Part shown: positions 1 through 5,159 of the stretch, one piece after another | Layout of the letters: every line of letters begins with the position of its first letter | Position numbering within the stretch: the first letter of the stretch is position 1 | Source: Methanoregula sp. | Lineage (GTDB): Archaea > Halobacteriota > Methanomicrobia > Methanomicrobiales > Methanospirillaceae | Assembly: GCF_002835825.1 (NCBI RefSeq) | Contig: NZ_PIZH01000153.1 | Coordinates: forward strand, 1 to 5,159 | DNA length: 5,159 bases | Reading direction: 5' to 3' | Made by a program: the position numbers and the translations under genes | The notes under the pieces: generated by a model | Databases searched by the model: none | Told to the model about the DNA's origin: nothing | Seen by the model: only the letters and a program-made list of their open reading frames with translations

Positions 1-450
1 GCCAAAGGCCGTGGATATATCATAATAATATCCCGGGTAGGGATTACCCGCAGGAAGGATCTTGGTCTGCCAGTTGGGAGCACGCAGCGACTCCGGCGGG
101 GAGACAAGGATCCTGTTCACCTGATCGCTGAACTTCTGTTTGATTGCCGGAGTAGCGCACGAGGTGCCTGTGCTGAAATCTCCTTTTCCTGCGGATTGCA
201 CTACCGGTGCACCGCCCATGGCCCCGCCGCAGGCTGCCGGCTCAGCGCTGCAGAACTGGTCGCATTCAGTCGTATGCTGCTGGCAATAAGCGGCGCAGGA
301 CGCCGCCGAATCGCAGCCACCCGGGCCTTTTGCAACTCCTGCCGGCCCACCGGTGCCGGGTTGGGAACAACCGGCAATTACGCAGGCCCCTGCAACAAAG
401 AACACAAGAACAATCCAGCGAAAAGAAAAAACTCCCCATTGTTTTTGCAT
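1..450 (-). CDS. Cysteine-rich secreted lipoprotein, N-terminal part (runs off left edge)
   Basis: The frame is open from an ATG at 450 to the window edge, giving 150 residues with no stop; the C-terminus lies outside. Residues 1-27 form a signal peptide: a short charged start, a hydrophobic stretch of about 15 residues (roughly 12-26), then the lipobox V-I-A-G-C with the lipidation cysteine at 28. The mature protein should therefore be anchored to the outer face of the membrane. A Gly/Pro/Ala-rich linker (29-45) leads to six cysteines at 46, 52, 56, 63, 67 and 74, including two CxxxC pairs (CAAYC and CDQFC) separated by six residues, which suggests a disulfide-linked helical hairpin. A further Cys is at 98. 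The part after about residue 100 is rich in Pro, Tyr and Asn and matches no family I recognise, so no function is assigned. The start is supported by the signal peptide and by a TATA-like box 26 bases upstream. It lies downstream of the protease gene on the same strand but appears to have its own promoter. Confidence 0.8.
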   Translation of the reverse strand, partial: MQKQWGVFSFRWIVLVFFVAGACVIAGCSQPGTGGPAGVAKGPGGCDSAASCAAYCQQHTTECDQFCSAEPAACGGAMGGAPVVQSAGKGDFSTGTSCATPAIKQKFSDQVNRILVSPPESLRAPNWQTKILPAGNPYPGYYYDISTAFG

Positions 451-471
451 AGATGATTTGGTGCATTCTGT

Positions 472-480
472 TATAATAAA
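472..480 (-). promoter_or_regulatory. TATA-like box for the lipoprotein gene
   Basis: On the minus strand this reads TTTATTATA inside an AT-rich stretch. Its centre is about 26 bases upstream of the ATG at 450, the usual archaeal TATA-to-start-site distance, so the transcript may be leaderless. No Shine-Dalgarno sequence precedes that ATG, which fits. The adjacent run of seven T (minus strand, 484-478) could also help terminate the upstream protease transcript. Confidence 0.4.
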
Positions 481-515
481 AAAATTATGAATTATACCAG
501 GAGGGCGATTTTCCT

Positions 516-1823
516 TTACATATGGAGGATTTTTGGCAGCAGGAAGATCGCCATGATCACGACCAGCATCGCGTAACTGACTGCCGCAACCACGTGCCCC
601 GAATACCGGATCAGTCCTTTTTTATCGAGGATCCGGTCAACCCCCTCCTTCATGATATACCCGCCGTCAAGCGGCACCAGCGGAAGAGCATTGAAGGTCC
701 CGACAACCAGGTTCCACCAGCCGCACCAGAAGAGGAGCTGGATGACAAGCCAGAAATGCGGGAAAGGCGTGTTCCACATCACCGAGCCGGCGCTGTCATT
801 CATCAGGATCATGAACGAGCCGTACGTGGCAGGGTCGAGGATCACCCAGATAGGGATTGCAAGGAGAACGAGAAAACCGATGGGACTTAACAGGTTGTCA
901 AAGATCCGTTTCAGCTGCCCGGCATCGTAATACGACACCCCCATAAAACCGCTGGTCTTGTCACTGAGCGCGGCAGGCCAAGCGGAAAGGGTCAGTAAAT
1001 AGGTAGCTGCTACCCCGTCCTTCTCGACAAGGAGTGTTGCAGTATCCCCGGGCCGGGTGGTGTCGAGGACCGACGCCACATCGTCCCGTGTGGATATTTT
1101 CATGCCGTTCACTTCCTGGATCACCGAATTCGCCGGAACACCGGAAAGGGCGGCAGGAGTATCGGGATAGACGCCACTGACGAGCGGCGTCGGGAGTGGA
1201 ATCGCGGTCCCGAGCAGGATTGCAAGAAGAGAGAAACAGACAATCCCCAGCACGATATTGTTGGTGATGCCGGCACCGAACATCCGCATCTTTGCAAGAC
1301 CTTTTGTCTTCTCCTGGTCTTCCTCGTCCGGCTCCACAAAGGCGCCAATGGGAATGACCGGGATGAGAATCCCCATGGATTTCACGCGGATCCCCTCGAT
1401 GCGGCAGAGGATGGCATGGCCGAACTCGTGGACAACCATGGTAACGATAAGGCCGAGGAGGACCGCGATAGTCAGGGGAATGAACTCATTGACCCCGGGG
1501 ATCGCAAGCACGTTCCGCAACTCGTTAACCGCAGTCGGCTCCGGCTGGTGGACGATCGTTGTCTGGAGCGAGAGGACGAGCATGACGGTCATCAGCACCG
1601 AGACAACGATGACCATCGCAACCCCGATGGTCCCATAAAAGCGGAAGAACCGGCTATAGCGGGTGAACCAGTCAAAGAATCCGACCCGTTCCGTCTTGAT
1701 CGCCAGGATCGGCCCGTAGAACACGATATGGTTCTCCCAGAGCCGGAATGTCTTGATGTAATACGCGATCATCGCGTACACCGCGACGATTACGCCTGCA
1801 ATCAGCAGCCAGTCCATTATCAT
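516..1823 (-). CDS. Site-2-type intramembrane metalloprotease (M50) with PDZ domain
   Basis: This is a 435-residue membrane protein read from the ATG at 1823. It has about seven likely membrane segments, near residues 3-24, 64-89, 115-139, 184-206, 314-331, 356-381 and 408-431. The zinc site HEFGH (132-136) sits in the third segment. The third zinc ligand motif, N-A-L-P-L-V-P-L-D-G-G, is at 378-388 with Asp386. Residues about 212-281 between the fourth and fifth segments form a PDZ-like domain. The acidic loop PDEED follows the catalytic segment. The family cleaves membrane-embedded substrates, commonly anti-sigma factors or membrane regulators; the substrate here cannot be inferred. An upstream in-frame ATG at 1871 would add 16 residues, but it lies inside a repeat hairpin and the added peptide does not look like a natural N-terminus. 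The ATG at 1817 (MDWLL) is equally possible. A weak TATA-like TTTATCC at 1847-1841 lies 22-28 bases upstream of these two starts. Confidence 0.93.
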   Translation of the reverse strand: MIMDWLLIAGVIVAVYAMIAYYIKTFRLWENHIVFYGPILAIKTERVGFFDWFTRYSRFFRFYGTIGVAMVIVVSVLMTVMLVLSLQTTIVHQPEPTAVNELRNVLAIPGVNEFIPLTIAVLLGLIVTMVVHEFGHAILCRIEGIRVKSMGILIPVIPIGAFVEPDEEDQEKTKGLAKMRMFGAGITNNIVLGIVCFSLLAILLGTAIPLPTPLVSGVYPDTPAALSGVPANSVIQEVNGMKISTRDDVASVLDTTRPGDTATLLVEKDGVAATYLLTLSAWPAALSDKTSGFMGVSYYDAGQLKRIFDNLLSPIGFLVLLAIPIWVILDPATYGSFMILMNDSAGSVMWNTPFPHFWLVIQLLFWCGWWNLVVGTFNALPLVPLDGGYIMKEGVDRILDKKGLIRYSGHVVAAVSYAMLVVIMAIFLLPKILHM

Positions 1824-1837
1824 ATAAGGCGGTTCCG

Positions 1838-1887
1838 GAAGGATAAAGGGCTTCTGTATGCGGAGGGTCATCAGACCCGACGCAGGA
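1838..1887 (+). repeat. Degenerate outer unit of the hairpin array
   Basis: A clear short hairpin, GGGTC-ATCA-GACCC, occupies 1865-1878. It is followed by a 9-base linker (1879-1887) that leads exactly into the first full unit at 1888. The 10 bases before it (1855-1864) share TGCG in register with the linker of the full units. Just before that, GAAG at 1838 and CTTC ending at 1854 could be the remnant of a decayed long hairpin, although its interior no longer pairs. The short hairpin and its ATCA loop resemble the diverged right-hand units more than the tandem copies, so this may be an old unit. The upstream ATG of the protease frame (1871) falls in the loop of this hairpin. Confidence 0.55.
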
Positions 1888-2167
1888 GAAGATTTCCCGT
1901 CAGGGAAGTCTTCGAGTTGCGACAGGTCATCGGACCTAGAGGTAGAGAAGATTTCCCGTCAGGGAAGTCTTCGAGTTGCGACAGATCATCGGACCCAGAG
2001 GTAGAGAAGATTTCCCGTCAGGGAAATCTTCGAGTTGCGACAGGTCATCGGACCTAGAGGTAGAGAAGATTTCCCGTCAGGGAAGTCTTCGAGTTGCGAC
2101 AGATCATCGGACCCAGAGGTAGAGAAGATTTCCCGTCAGGGAAATCTTCGAGTTGCGACAGGTCATC
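1888..2167 (+). repeat. Tandem array of a 59-bp two-hairpin unit (4.75 copies)
   Basis: Copies begin at 1888, 1947, 2006, 2065 and 2124, exactly 59 bases apart; the last breaks off at 2167. Each unit holds four parts. A long hairpin of 26 bases has arms GAAGATTTCCC and GGGAARTCTTC around the loop GTCA. A 10-base linker, GAGTTGCGAC, follows. A short hairpin of 14 bases (AGGTC-ATCG-GACCT) comes next, then a 9-base purine-rich linker, AGAGGTAGA. Only unit columns 21, 39 and 50 vary. Copies 2+3 and 4+5 share the same variant pattern, so a 118-base dimer was duplicated. The period is not a multiple of three, so reading frames shift from copy to copy and coding is unlikely. The near-identical copies and lack of distinct spacers rule out CRISPR. 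Function unknown. Confidence 0.95.
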
Positions 2168-2185
2168 AACAATTCCAGTGGGTGG

Positions 2186-2220
2186 AAAAAAACAAAGCTT
2201 CAGGCCTGATGGCCTTCAGC
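2186..2220 (-). terminator. Probable terminator downstream of rnhB
   Basis: On the minus strand the last short hairpin of the right-hand block, AGGCC-ATCA-GGCCT, is extended by GCT/AGC pairing across a symmetric GA/GA internal step (2220-2197). It is followed immediately by TTTGTTTTTTT (2196-2186). A hairpin followed by a T tract is a plausible transcription end for rnhB; in archaea the T tract alone can be enough. The assignment rests on sequence form only. Confidence 0.4.
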
Positions 2221-2326
2221 AAATCGAAGAATTGCTACGCAATTCTTCTCTTCCTCCAGGTCTGATGACCTCTCGGAACTCGAAGAACCCTTGCGGGTTC
2301 TTCTCCTTCTCGGGGTCTGATGACCT
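2202..2326 (-). repeat. Inverted, diverged block of the same two-hairpin unit
   Basis: Read on the minus strand from 2326, this block has the same order and linker lengths as the 59-bp unit. It begins with short hairpin AGGTC-ATCA-GACCC (2326-2313) and a 9-base linker. Next comes long hairpin GAAGAACCC-GCAA-GGGTTCTTC (2303-2282), a 10-base linker GAGTTCCGAG, short hairpin AGGTC-ATCA-GACCT (2271-2258) and a 9-base linker GGAGGAAGA. The last unit has long hairpin GAAGAATTGC-GTA-GCAATTCTTC (2248-2226), a 10-base linker GATTTGCTGA and short hairpin AGGCC-ATCA-GGCCT (2215-2202). The outer GAAGA/TCTTC is constant, while the inner stem differs in each copy yet always pairs. The 14, 9 and 10 base spacings are kept exactly. 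The block runs toward the plus-oriented tandem array and is separated from it by 2168-2201, where I see only an AT-rich stretch. Confidence 0.85.
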
Positions 2327-2333
2327 CTCGAAT

Positions 2334-2972
2334 CTAAAAATCCATCAGGCTCTTCTGCGATTTACGGGCAAGGATCGCACTGACCGTCTTCCAGCTCTTT
2401 CGGGCAATCGGGGGCGGCGTCCGGTGTTCGTCAATCCAGTCATTGAGGAACCGGATCGTGACCGGATCGGACGGATATCCGCTTCCCAGTTCACCGTATT
2501 TCTTCGATAGAGTTGCAATGGCACGATCCCGTGTTACCTTGGCGATGATACTCGCCGCGGAGACAACAGGGAACTTTTCGTCGGCATGGTGCTCAGAGAC
2601 GATCTCGCAGTGGTTGTCCAGGTGGCTTTTGACCATCTCGGCGTACCGGAAGATGTTCACATCGCAGGCATCGACGTAGGCGCAGTCTGGGGATAATTTC
2701 CGGATAACCTGCGCATGGGCCCGGGCAACCGCGGCGTTCATGGTCATCTCGGTACGGATCGCGTCGATCTCGTTTGCATCAAGCCGGACCGTGGCGACTT
2801 TACAGCACTTTTTTATCAGGGAATAGAGGCGTTCCCGCTCCTTGGCCGAAAGGAGCTTGGAGTCCTTCACCCCCAAGTCGTCGAGAGCATCTTCCGACGG
2901 CACAGCAACTGCCGCCACCACCATTGGGCCCAGTACCGAGCCCTTTCCCGCCTCGTCGACCCCGCAGATCAC
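2334..2972 (-). CDS. rnhB: Ribonuclease HII
   Basis: This enzyme cuts the RNA strand of RNA-DNA hybrids and incises at ribonucleotides in DNA, acting in replication and repair. With the GTG start at 2972 the protein is 212 residues, normal for archaeal RNase HII, and begins M-I-C-G-V-D-E-A-G like its relatives. The four metal-binding acids are visible: Asp6 and Glu7 in DEAGKG, Asp101 in YVDACDVN, and Asp131 in HHADEKFPVVSAAS. The substrate-sensing Tyr166 lies in GSGYPSDP, and the conserved RKSWKT is near the C-terminus (191-196). The glycine loop reads GKG instead of the more common GRG. A TTG start at 3002 would add 10 residues and is possible. The frame stays open much further upstream, but that part is antisense to trkA and not real. 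The TAG stop (2336-2334) lies in a position equivalent to the 10-base linker of the adjacent hairpin array. The gene is divergent from trkA. Confidence 0.95.
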   Translation of the reverse strand: MICGVDEAGKGSVLGPMVVAAVAVPSEDALDDLGVKDSKLLSAKERERLYSLIKKCCKVATVRLDANEIDAIRTEMTMNAAVARAHAQVIRKLSPDCAYVDACDVNIFRYAEMVKSHLDNHCEIVSEHHADEKFPVVSAASIIAKVTRDRAIATLSKKYGELGSGYPSDPVTIRFLNDWIDEHRTPPPIARKSWKTVSAILARKSQKSLMDF

Positions 2973-3026
2973 ACCAACCGGTTGATGCGCAAAATATTTC
3001 AATGGCGATGATGGTAACCGGTAATC
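2973..3026. promoter_or_regulatory. Divergent rnhB/trkA promoter region
   Basis: Only 54 bases separate the GTG of rnhB from the ATG of trkA. They contain one obvious AT-rich box, the perfect palindrome AAATATTT at 2992-2999. Its centre lies about 31 bases from the trkA start and about 24 bases from the rnhB GTG, so one box could serve as TATA element in both directions with very short or absent leaders. If rnhB begins at the TTG at 3002, the box would be inside the coding region. No strong Shine-Dalgarno sequence is visible for either gene. Confidence 0.4.
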
Positions 3027-3695
3027 ATGTATATTGTCATCGTGGGGCTTGGCGGGATCGGGAGAAACCTTGCCCGGCAGTCGGTAGAGCATGCACATAC
3101 TGTCGTTGTCATCGACCAGGACGAGGCCCGGTGCAGCGAGCTGCTCGAGCACTACGATGTTATGGCCGTGACCGGCAACGCAACGGACAAGACCGTGCTT
3201 GAAGAGGCCGGCATTGACAGGGCGGACGCCCTCATCGCAACCACAAGCGACGACTCGGTCAACCTGATGACCTGCTGGCTTGCAAAGAAGTTCCGGGTCC
3301 CGAACGTGGTCGCCATTGTCAACCAGCCCTCCCACTCGGACTTCTTCAAGGAGGTTGGGGTGCGGATCAGCGAGAACCCGGACGAGCTTGTGGCAGCCCG
3401 GCTGTATTACTGGACCCAGAACCCGCAGCTCCAGCAGCTTGCGTCCATCCCCGGCGGAACCATCTTCGAGATCGTGGCGGAGGCAGGGGCACCCATAGTG
3501 GGTCACGAGATCCGCGAACTCAAGGTTAAGGACTTCGTCTTTATCGCGATCCGCAGGCAGGGGGGAGAACTGATCATCCCGAGCGGAAACGTGAAGATCC
3601 AGCCGGGCGATATCTTTACCGTATTCACGAAAAAAGAGGCCGAGGACGACTGCCTGCGGCTCCTCAACAAACAGCTTAAAAAATCAGCGGAGTGA
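3027..3695 (+). CDS. trkA: TrkA-type potassium-uptake regulatory protein (RCK: TrkA_N + TrkA_C)
   Basis: This is a 222-residue cytoplasmic protein of the RCK family that binds NAD(H) or another nucleotide and gates a Trk/Ktr-type potassium transporter. The N-terminal Rossmann fold opens with the nucleotide motif G-L-G-G-I-G (7-12) and has the ribose-binding acid Asp30 at the end of the second strand (VVVID). GNATD and the following helix (about 50-60) and IATTSDD (about 70-76) are typical of TrkA_N. Residues about 137-215 fit the TrkA_C ligand-binding domain, with [13 protein letters not shown] and PGDIFTVF. A single N+C module resembles KtrA-like or short archaeal TrkA proteins, unlike the doubled E. 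coli TrkA. No transporter subunit is in the window, so its partner must be elsewhere. The ATG at 3027 fits the family start. The 3' end overlaps the convergent reductase gene by 12 bases. Confidence 0.93.
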   Translation: MYIVIVGLGGIGRNLARQSVEHAHTVVVIDQDEARCSELLEHYDVMAVTGNATDKTVLEEAGIDRADALIATTSDDSVNLMTCWLAKKFRVPNVVAIVNQPSHSDFFKEVGVRISENPDELVAARLYYWTQNPQLQQLASIPGGTIFEIVAEAGAPIVGHEIRELKVKDFVFIAIRRQGGELIIPSGNVKIQPGDIFTVFTKKEAEDDCLRLLNKQLKKSAE

Positions 3696-4880
3696 GGCCG
3701 CAAGGGCCCCGAGTTCCAGCACCAGTTTCGGGTTCACCCGGATAATCTCTTTTATCAGGTTCAAGGTGGTGAACTCCGTCATATCGATCTTCGATACCGA
3801 GTGGATGATCTCGTTGAGTTTCTCATCGGGCTGTTTGATCAAATATTCCTTGATGTGGTAGTTGCGCTCGATCGTCTTCCCCATCTTGGAGGCACGCCAT
3901 GCCTTGTCGTAGGCCATGAGGGCCTTCTTCGACACATCGCCCTTGCCGATGCAGTCCGCTGCGGTCTGTGCCGCAAGCTTCCCGGTGAACATCGCATTGT
4001 AAATCCCGCCACCGGTCAGGGGGTCGACAACGCGGGCAGCATCGCCGGTCAGCACCAGGCCGTCAGCAACCGTACATTCGAGCGGCCGGCACACCGAGAC
4101 GCCACCCGGGATGTACTCAATGGTCTTTCCGTTCGGGAAGGTCTTTTTGACAAACTTGTCAAGATAGTCCTTGGCCCGGTGCCCTGTCCCGCTCTTCTTT
4201 CCGGAGATACCAATCCCGACATTCGCCGATCTGGGCCCCTTGGGGAAGACCCACAGGTAACCCTCCGGGGCAACCTCGTTACCGAGATAGAACACCGTAG
4301 ATTCCGGGTCGATATCAATCCCGGTCATCACGTACTGGACGCCGCTCATGATCTCGCGGACCGGCACCGTGGTGTCGATCCCGCACCATTTCGCAAACTT
4401 CGACTCAACGCCGTCAGCAGCGACCACTACTTCTGCACGGACGCTGGTCACCTTGCCGGCGAAGTCGATTTTTGCGCCTTTTACCACGCCATTCTCCATG
4501 ATGGGGGCTGCTGCACGGGATTTGACAGCAACATCCGCCCCGGCATCGGCAGCCCGCCAGACAAGTTCGCGATCGAAAACCTTCCGGTCAAGGACATACC
4601 CGACCTTGCCGCCGGCCATCTTCGAGGAGAGCTGCATGACGAATCCATCCGGAGCAACGATGGTCGCGCCGGTCATCTCCGCTGATATCCAGCAGGGGTC
4701 CGGCTCGATGAATTCCGTGAGCGCTTCCTTCCCTATCCCCTCTGCGCAGCGGACCGGTGCCCCGATAGCGGGACGCTTCTCGACAATGCAGGCTGATAGT
4801 CCTTTCTCAACGGCGGTCTGTGCTGCGAGTGCGCCGGCAGGCCCGCCACCGATGACAAGGACGTCATACCTGCTTTTCAT
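3684..4880 (-). CDS. Geranylgeranyl reductase (digeranylgeranylglycerophospholipid reductase family)
   Basis: This FAD-dependent enzyme saturates the double bonds of geranylgeranyl chains on archaeal ether lipids, making phytanyl membranes. From the ATG at 4880 the protein has 398 residues, the family's usual length. The N-terminal dinucleotide-binding motif is V-I-G-G-G-P-A-G (9-16), with Glu34 ending the second strand (IVEKR). PVRCAEG (42-48) includes the conserved Cys45. [11 protein letters not shown] (205-215) and the second flavin motif [14 protein letters not shown] (279-292) are characteristic of the geranylgeranyl reductase group. The start is set by the flavin fold beginning at residue 5 and by a strong Shine-Dalgarno GGAGGT five bases upstream; a longer frame to 4964 is only overlap with the ferredoxin gene. 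The first 17 bases overlap the ferredoxin end, so the pair is probably translationally coupled. Related flavoproteins act on other prenyl substrates, so the exact lipid substrate is inferred. Confidence 0.95.
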   Translation of the reverse strand: MKSRYDVLVIGGGPAGALAAQTAVEKGLSACIVEKRPAIGAPVRCAEGIGKEALTEFIEPDPCWISAEMTGATIVAPDGFVMQLSSKMAGGKVGYVLDRKVFDRELVWRAADAGADVAVKSRAAAPIMENGVVKGAKIDFAGKVTSVRAEVVVAADGVESKFAKWCGIDTTVPVREIMSGVQYVMTGIDIDPESTVFYLGNEVAPEGYLWVFPKGPRSANVGIGISGKKSGTGHRAKDYLDKFVKKTFPNGKTIEYIPGGVSVCRPLECTVADGLVLTGDAARVVDPLTGGGIYNAMFTGKLAAQTAADCIGKGDVSKKALMAYDKAWRASKMGKTIERNYHIKEYLIKQPDEKLNEIIHSVSKIDMTEFTTLNLIKEIIRVNPKLVLELGALAASLR

Positions 4881-5046
4881 GAACAACCTCCAGGGCCCCG
4901 AGCGGGCAGACCTTTGCACAGACTCCGCAGCTGGTGCAGTTCTCTTCAACGGACAGGTACGCATCGATCAGTTCAAGGGCGCCTTCCGGGCAGACCGAAA
5001 CGCAACAACCGCAATATCCACAGATATCCCGATGTACTTTGAGCAT
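4864..5046 (-). CDS. 2[4Fe-4S] ferredoxin, likely electron donor to the reductase
   Basis: A small soluble electron carrier of 60 residues. Cluster one is C9-x2-C12-x2-C15-x3-C19-P and cluster two is C37-x2-C40-x2-C43-x3-C47-P, the classic bacterial-type two-cluster arrangement, with an extra Cys14 next to the first site. It sits directly upstream of geranylgeranyl reductase and overlaps its start by 17 bases. In Methanosarcina acetivorans a ferredoxin encoded beside the homologous reductase is known to supply electrons for full lipid saturation, so the same role is likely here. The ATG at 5046 was chosen because it starts just before the first cluster and has TGATC, part of the archaeal Shine-Dalgarno consensus, five bases upstream. 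An in-frame ATG at 5076 would give 70 residues; it has no visible ribosome site, but it overlaps a TAA stop (TAATG) of an upstream open frame. Confidence 0.92.
   Translation of the reverse strand: MLKVHRDICGYCGCCVSVCPEGALELIDAYLSVEENCTSCGVCAKVCPLGALEVVHEKQV
4886..4891 (-). promoter_or_regulatory. Ribosome binding site of geranylgeranyl reductase
   Basis: GGAGGT on the minus strand, five bases before the ATG at 4880, is the clearest Shine-Dalgarno sequence in the window. It lies inside the ferredoxin coding region, encoding part of its C-terminal Leu-Glu-Val. It fixes the reductase start and implies reinitiation or independent loading on the shared transcript. Confidence 0.8.
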
Positions 5047-5076
5047 TGAGAGATCATGTTGGTGTGCATCTTCCAT

Positions 5077-5159
5077 TAATGTTTACGATATCCGCGAGGG
5101 GTGAACCGTCGAAGGATGCAGGGGAAAACGGGGGTCAGGATCACGGGGGGCGCGTAAAC
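5077..5159. other. Edge sequence, gene content undecided
   Basis: Two frames stay open across these 83 bases. On the minus strand a frame enters from the right edge, is mostly C or G at third codon positions in its first half, and ends at TAA (5078-5076), overlapping the ATG at 5076 as TAATG. On the plus strand an ATG at 5078 begins a hydrophilic frame that runs off the edge. Either could be the end or start of a neighbouring gene, or neither. I recognise no protein in them, and no clear promoter is visible for the ferredoxin apart from weak AT-rich sequence at 5077-5094. Confidence 0.2.

Noticed and set aside
196..466. Short plus- and minus-strand frames over the lipoprotein gene
   Set aside because: The minus-strand frame from 450 has a complete lipobox signal peptide and stays open for all 150 codons; the others are shadows without recognisable features.
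1416..2057. Long plus-strand open frame reaching into the repeat array
   Set aside because: Most of it is antisense to the M50 protease with its intact zinc motifs; the repeat part is translated in a shifting frame because 59 is not a multiple of three.
1888..2167. CRISPR array
   Set aside because: The whole 59-base period is conserved, with no unique spacers; each unit has two hairpins and only three variable columns. No cas genes are present.
2258..2326. C/D box sRNA, because CTGATGA (box C-like TGATGA and box D-like CTGA) occurs twice on the plus strand about 55 bases apart
   Set aside because: The motif is explained by the short hairpin (loop TGAT plus stem bases), the boxes overlap each other, there is no convincing internal D'/C' pair, and the segment between is taken up by a perfect hairpin.
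1838..2333. Transposon or MITE remnant
   Set aside because: No transposase fragment, no single pair of terminal inverted repeats with target duplication is visible; the inverted blocks are multi-copy and of unequal length. It cannot be excluded without comparison with other genomes.
2973..3506. N-terminal extension of the RNase HII frame to 390 residues
   Set aside because: The extension is antisense to trkA, has no family similarity, and RNase HII normally starts a few residues before DEAG.
4881..4964. 28-residue N-terminal extension of geranylgeranyl reductase
   Set aside because: It lies within the ferredoxin gene in another frame, while a strong Shine-Dalgarno sequence and the flavin fold both fix the start at 4880.

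Overview
The window looks like chromosome from a GC-rich methanogenic archaeon, most likely in or near the Methanomicrobiales. The evidence is a geranylgeranyl reductase with a small 2[4Fe-4S] ferredoxin (archaeal ether-lipid synthesis), an RNase HII with archaeal-style motifs, AT-rich boxes at archaeal TATA spacing, and mostly weak or absent Shine-Dalgarno sequences. The genus is an inference.

Layout, left to right. (1) Positions 1-450, minus strand: the N-terminal 150 residues of a cysteine-rich lipoprotein that runs off the left edge. (2) 516-1823, minus: a polytopic site-2-type (M50) intramembrane metalloprotease with a PDZ domain. (3) 1824-2333: a 510-base non-coding gap filled by an array of paired hairpins. 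(4) 2334-2972, minus: RNase HII (rnhB). (5) 3027-3695, plus: a TrkA-type NAD-binding potassium-channel regulator, divergent from rnhB. (6) 3684-4880, minus: geranylgeranyl reductase, convergent with trkA and overlapping it by 12 bases. (7) 4864-5046, minus: the ferredoxin, whose end overlaps the reductase start. (8) 5077-5159: edge sequence with no firm gene.

The ferredoxin and reductase form a translationally coupled pair in which the ferredoxin probably supplies electrons for saturating the isoprenoid chains of membrane lipids. The other genes are housekeeping or regulatory functions with no obvious shared pathway.

The most unusual part is the gap between rnhB and the protease gene. It holds a 59-base unit made of a long hairpin, a 10-base linker, a short hairpin and a 9-base linker. 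The left block has nearly five near-identical copies in plus orientation. The right block has about two and a half diverged copies in minus orientation, in which stem sequences change but pairing and linker lengths stay fixed. The blocks converge on a short AT-rich centre. The pattern suggests selection on structure, but I do not recognise the family.
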